Part shown: positions 34,119-36,230 of the stretch, in pieces
Layout: every line of letters begins with the position of its first letter
Position numbering within the stretch: position 1 is the first letter of the stretch
Assembly (NCBI GenBank): GCA_905235735.1
Contig: CAJOMU010000024.1
Span: 1 to 36,230 of the forward strand
DNA length: 36,230 bases
DNA from: an uncultured Synergistales bacterium
GTDB taxonomy: Bacteria > Synergistota > Synergistia > Synergistales > Aminobacteriaceae
Direction: 5' to 3'
The notes under the pieces: generated by a model
What the model saw: the letters and a program-made list of their open reading frames with translations, nothing else
Databases searched by the model: none
What the model was told of the DNA's origin: nothing
Position numbers and translations under genes: made by a program

Positions 34119-34603
34119 CAGGAATTTCCTCCTTTAATCAGCTTCTTAATCTGTTCAATCGTTCCGTAAATCAAATATATACTCGCAGTTGCTCCGCATA
34201 TCGGAATACATAACCACGTTGGGCCGCGTTTCATTGCGGGAATGTTTATCCACCTGAAATTCCAGAACTGTTTTGCGGCAGTGTAACCGTAGAATATCAT
34301 TAAGACACAGAACGTTAAAACGATGAGATTAATCACAATCTGAAGCATTATTTTCGTTCGTTCACTTTTAAGCGAGTCCATCATTGATGTGAATGCAAAG
34401 TGAGCGTTTGAATGCACCATTGCAGCAGCACCCATGAAGACAGCCCATATGAATGAATACATGCTTACATCTTCAGTCCACATAGCGGCAACTCCCATGT
34501 AACGGCATATAATCTGATATACGACCGTTACGAGGAAAATCAGAAGGAACAAACCTCCGATTGCAATTTGAATCTTCTGAAGACCATCAATTATTTTCTT
34601 CAT
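34118..34603 (-). CDS. dctQ: TRAP transporter small permease (DctQ), system 2
   Basis: The 161-residue, four-helix protein has the DctQ hallmarks VVYQIICRYMGVAAMWTEDV and WAVFMGAAAMVHSNAHFAFT. It joins the large permease encoded next. AGGAGGTG lies just before ATG 34603. It follows the terminator behind dctP of system 2, so its expression depends on read-through or on an unseen promoter. Confidence 0.9.
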   Translation of the reverse strand: MKKIIDGLQKIQIAIGGLFLLIFLVTVVYQIICRYMGVAAMWTEDVSMYSFIWAVFMGAAAMVHSNAHFAFTSMMDSLKSERTKIMLQIVINLIVLTFCVLMIFYGYTAAKQFWNFRWINIPAMKRGPTWLCIPICGATASIYLIYGTIEQIKKLIKGGNS

Positions 34604-34624
34604 GAAACTTTCACCTCCTGATAA

Positions 34625-34658
34625 TAAAAAAGGCGGCCATGTGATTTAACCGCCCTTA
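34625..34658 (-). terminator. Terminator between dctP and dctQ of system 2
   Basis: GGCGG (34632-34636) pairs with CCGCC (34650-34654) within a longer imperfect stem (AAGG/CCTT with a bulge). On the minus strand it is followed by TTTTTT. It lies just after the dctP stop. Confidence 0.7.
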
Positions 34659-34668
34659 TATTCTTTTC

Positions 34669-35679
34669 TTATTCTGCCGCTGAACGAACCATATCAAGCT
34701 GTTCCTGCATGTTGTTTCTCTTCGCAAAATCATCCTGAATTGGTCTCGCAATTGCCCTGAATGCATCAATGTCAATGTCAGCAAATTCCGTTATGACTGC
34801 ACCGCCGTCAATGGCCTTCTGTTTTGATTCTCCGAACATCCTGTAGGTTATCGCTCTCTCTTCAGCAGTGCTTGCCTGAGCAGCTTTGTTGATCCATTCT
34901 TTTTGTTCTTCAGTCAGACGGTCATATCTGTCTCCGTTCATGAGGAATAATCTCGTTGTGAAGTCGTGATGAGTCTCTGAGATATATTTTCCGTTCGGGG
35001 TCTTGTGATGTTCCTTCAGGGTTATGTTCGTGTAGTCGTTCTCTGCTCCGTCAACTACTCCCTGCTGTAATGCCTGATAGAGTTCACCCCATGCTACAGT
35101 CGTTGGAATTGCACCGCATCCTTTGAAGAATGCCTGCTGAACCTGCGATGATTGTGTACGAATGCTCAAGCCTTTTAGATCTGCGGGAGATTTAACGGGT
35201 TTCTTTGCGTAAACATCACGGACTGATGATGACCAGTAACCCATAACTCTGAACTGATTGTACGTCTTCTCAAGGACTATCTTCTTCATGGCCTCACCGA
35301 AATCACCGTCAAGGCATTTCTCCCAGTGTTGGAAGCTGTTGAAGAGATATTCAAGCGAGAAAATATCAATCTCAGGTACACCGATTGCTGTCATGAATCC
35401 TGGTGATGATACTACTATGTCTGCTGCTCCCATCGTAAGTTTTTCGATGAGTTCGGATTCATTCTCGCCTAACGTACCCTTGTGAACTGTTACCTGAATC
35501 TTTCCGCCGGAAATTTCTTCGGCAACTTCTTTGAACTTATCGAGTCCATGACTGTAGGGATTAGCGAGGTCTGTAGCATTTGATGCGATGATGAGGGTTA
35601 ATTCTGGTGCGGCAAATGACACAGAAGCGAAAACTGCAAGAACTGCAGAAAGAGTAAAAGCAAAAAGAATTTTCTTCAT
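34669..35679 (-). CDS. dctP: TRAP transporter periplasmic solute-binding protein (DctP), system 2
   Basis: The 336-residue precursor has a signal peptide (MKKILFAFTLSAVLAVFASV, cleavage near SFAA). Family signs are LIIASNATDLANPYSHGLDK, PADLKGLSIRTQSSQVQQAF with the ligand Arg in SIRTQ, then AWGELYQALQQGVVDGAEND. It resembles C4-dicarboxylate/sugar-acid binding proteins. AAAGGAAG lies before ATG 35679. It begins the six-gene TRAP run. Confidence 0.93.
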   Translation of the reverse strand: MKKILFAFTLSAVLAVFASVSFAAPELTLIIASNATDLANPYSHGLDKFKEVAEEISGGKIQVTVHKGTLGENESELIEKLTMGAADIVVSSPGFMTAIGVPEIDIFSLEYLFNSFQHWEKCLDGDFGEAMKKIVLEKTYNQFRVMGYWSSSVRDVYAKKPVKSPADLKGLSIRTQSSQVQQAFFKGCGAIPTTVAWGELYQALQQGVVDGAENDYTNITLKEHHKTPNGKYISETHHDFTTRLFLMNGDRYDRLTEEQKEWINKAAQASTAEERAITYRMFGESKQKAIDGGAVITEFADIDIDAFRAIARPIQDDFAKRNNMQEQLDMVRSAAE

Positions 35680-35721
35680 GAGAGTATTCTTCCTTTCAAA
35701 TAAATTTTTATGGATTTTAAG

Positions 35722-35750
35722 ATTTTAATGATTTTGTGTAATGCTGTCAA
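35722..35750 (-). promoter_or_regulatory. Strong promoter for dctP of system 2
   Basis: On the minus strand a perfect TTGACA (35750-35745) and TAAAAT (35727-35722) are 17 bases apart, about 43 bases before the start. This is the best sigma-70-type promoter in the window. The remaining gap to 35853 should hold the opposite promoter, for which I see no clear match. Confidence 0.75.
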
Positions 35751-35853
35751 AAAAACTAAGTCGCAAAAATTTCTGATTCGCAAAAGCAAAAGTTACACGT
35801 AAAATAAAACTACCCAAAAATTAAAATAAATTTCGGAAGGGAGACTTTACTCA

Positions 35854-36230
35854 ATGGATTACGCCATAGGTGTCATTCTTCTTTTAACATTCTTCGCACT
35901 CGCATGGTACTGCATAAAAGGTTTTAATCTGATGATAGGCTTCTTAGTCATCACGATTCTGTGGACAGTTCTGCCTTTGTTCGGAACTCTCTTTGTCTCT
36001 AAGGAATTTCTTGCTGCTAACCCCGTCTTAATGTTCGGTGAAGGCACTGGAAGAACGCTTGTTCAGATACTCAACGGAATATATCAGTCAGCTCCCGAAG
36101 GCTGGCGGACAACATTGGTAAATGTCTGCTGGGGTGCATGGTTCGGACGCGTCTTAATGGATACAGGAATAGCATCAACGCTTATCCGTAAGACAGTAGA
36201 GCTTGGAGGAGATAAACCCGCAGTAACGAT
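35854..36230 (+). CDS. Start of a multi-spanning membrane transporter (partial, cut by right edge)
   Basis: ATG 35854 opens a frame that runs to the window end (125 codons) with GGGAG about 10 bases upstream. It reads MDYAIGVILLLTFFALAWYC, then KGFNLMIGFLVITILW, LVNVCWGAWFGRVLMD and ASTLIRKTVELGGDKPAV. Two or three membrane helices are visible. The GxxxGRxLxDTGxAxxLxxKxxxxxG pattern resembles GntP-type and related ion-transporter-superfamily permeases for organic acids, but the fragment is too short to be sure. It is divergent from the TRAP run. Confidence 0.6.
   Translation, partial: MDYAIGVILLLTFFALAWYCIKGFNLMIGFLVITILWTVLPLFGTLFVSKEFLAANPVLMFGEGTGRTLVQILNGIYQSAPEGWRTTLVNVCWGAWFGRVLMDTGIASTLIRKTVELGGDKPAVT

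Noticed and set aside
33550-34137. Long plus-strand frame (195 codons) opposite TRAP genes
   Set aside because: It lies wholly opposite dctM/dctQ, whose family motifs are clear; the similar frames at 30070-31098 have the same cause.

Overview
The window looks like a piece of an anaerobic, host-associated, diderm bacterium with moderately A+T-rich DNA. An LptA/LptB pair implies an LPS-type outer membrane. NifS/NifU-type Fe-S assembly, two TRAP transporters and a secreted multi-FMN flavoprotein reductase suit an anaerobe that takes up organic acids and respires organic acceptors. The combination resembles gut Synergistota, but that is inference; no rRNA or marker phylogeny is available here. 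Starts are often TTG, and most genes have a strong AGGAGG-type ribosome site.

Layout. 1-100: probable right end of an IS200/IS605-type (TnpB) element. 192-4327 (minus): a DAACS-type carboxylate/amino-acid symporter and a 933-residue periplasmic flavin reductase with three FMN-binding domains. 4512-6123 (plus): nifS and nifU. 6293-10705 (plus): an Fe(III)/AfuA-like ABC importer whose fused double permease carries an extra extracytoplasmic domain. 10756-11727 (minus): a GT11 fucosyltransferase-like gene, with a 7-bp tandem repeat (about 17.6 copies) just upstream. 12111-16487 (plus): lptA, lptB (frameshifted as given), fumC and rlmD, packed with overlaps. 16583-29140: a myo-inositol island with iolC (plus), iolA/mmsA (minus), a ribose/inositol-type ABC importer, a Gfo/Idh/MocA dehydrogenase, a small membrane protein, iolE, iolB, iolD and a second Gfo/Idh/MocA dehydrogenase. 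29199-29777: a YcxB-like membrane protein. 29814-35679 (minus): two complete TRAP systems, each in the order P, Q, M. 35854-end (plus): the start of a multi-spanning permease cut by the window edge.

How it fits together. The iol genes cover uptake, oxidation to inosose (IolG), dehydration (IolE), ring hydrolysis (IolD), isomerisation (IolB), phosphorylation (IolC) and conversion of malonate semialdehyde to acetyl-CoA (IolA). The aldolase IolJ and a regulator are not in the window. All four solute-binding-protein genes are followed by a hairpin before their membrane partners, a simple way to make more binding protein than permease. The most interesting points are the heptanucleotide tract next to the fucosyltransferase (possible phase variation of surface glycans), the one-base frameshift in lptB, and the triple-FMN reductase, whose active site differs from fumarate reductase. 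I found no CRISPR array, tRNA, rRNA or defence system, and no clearly unprecedented system.
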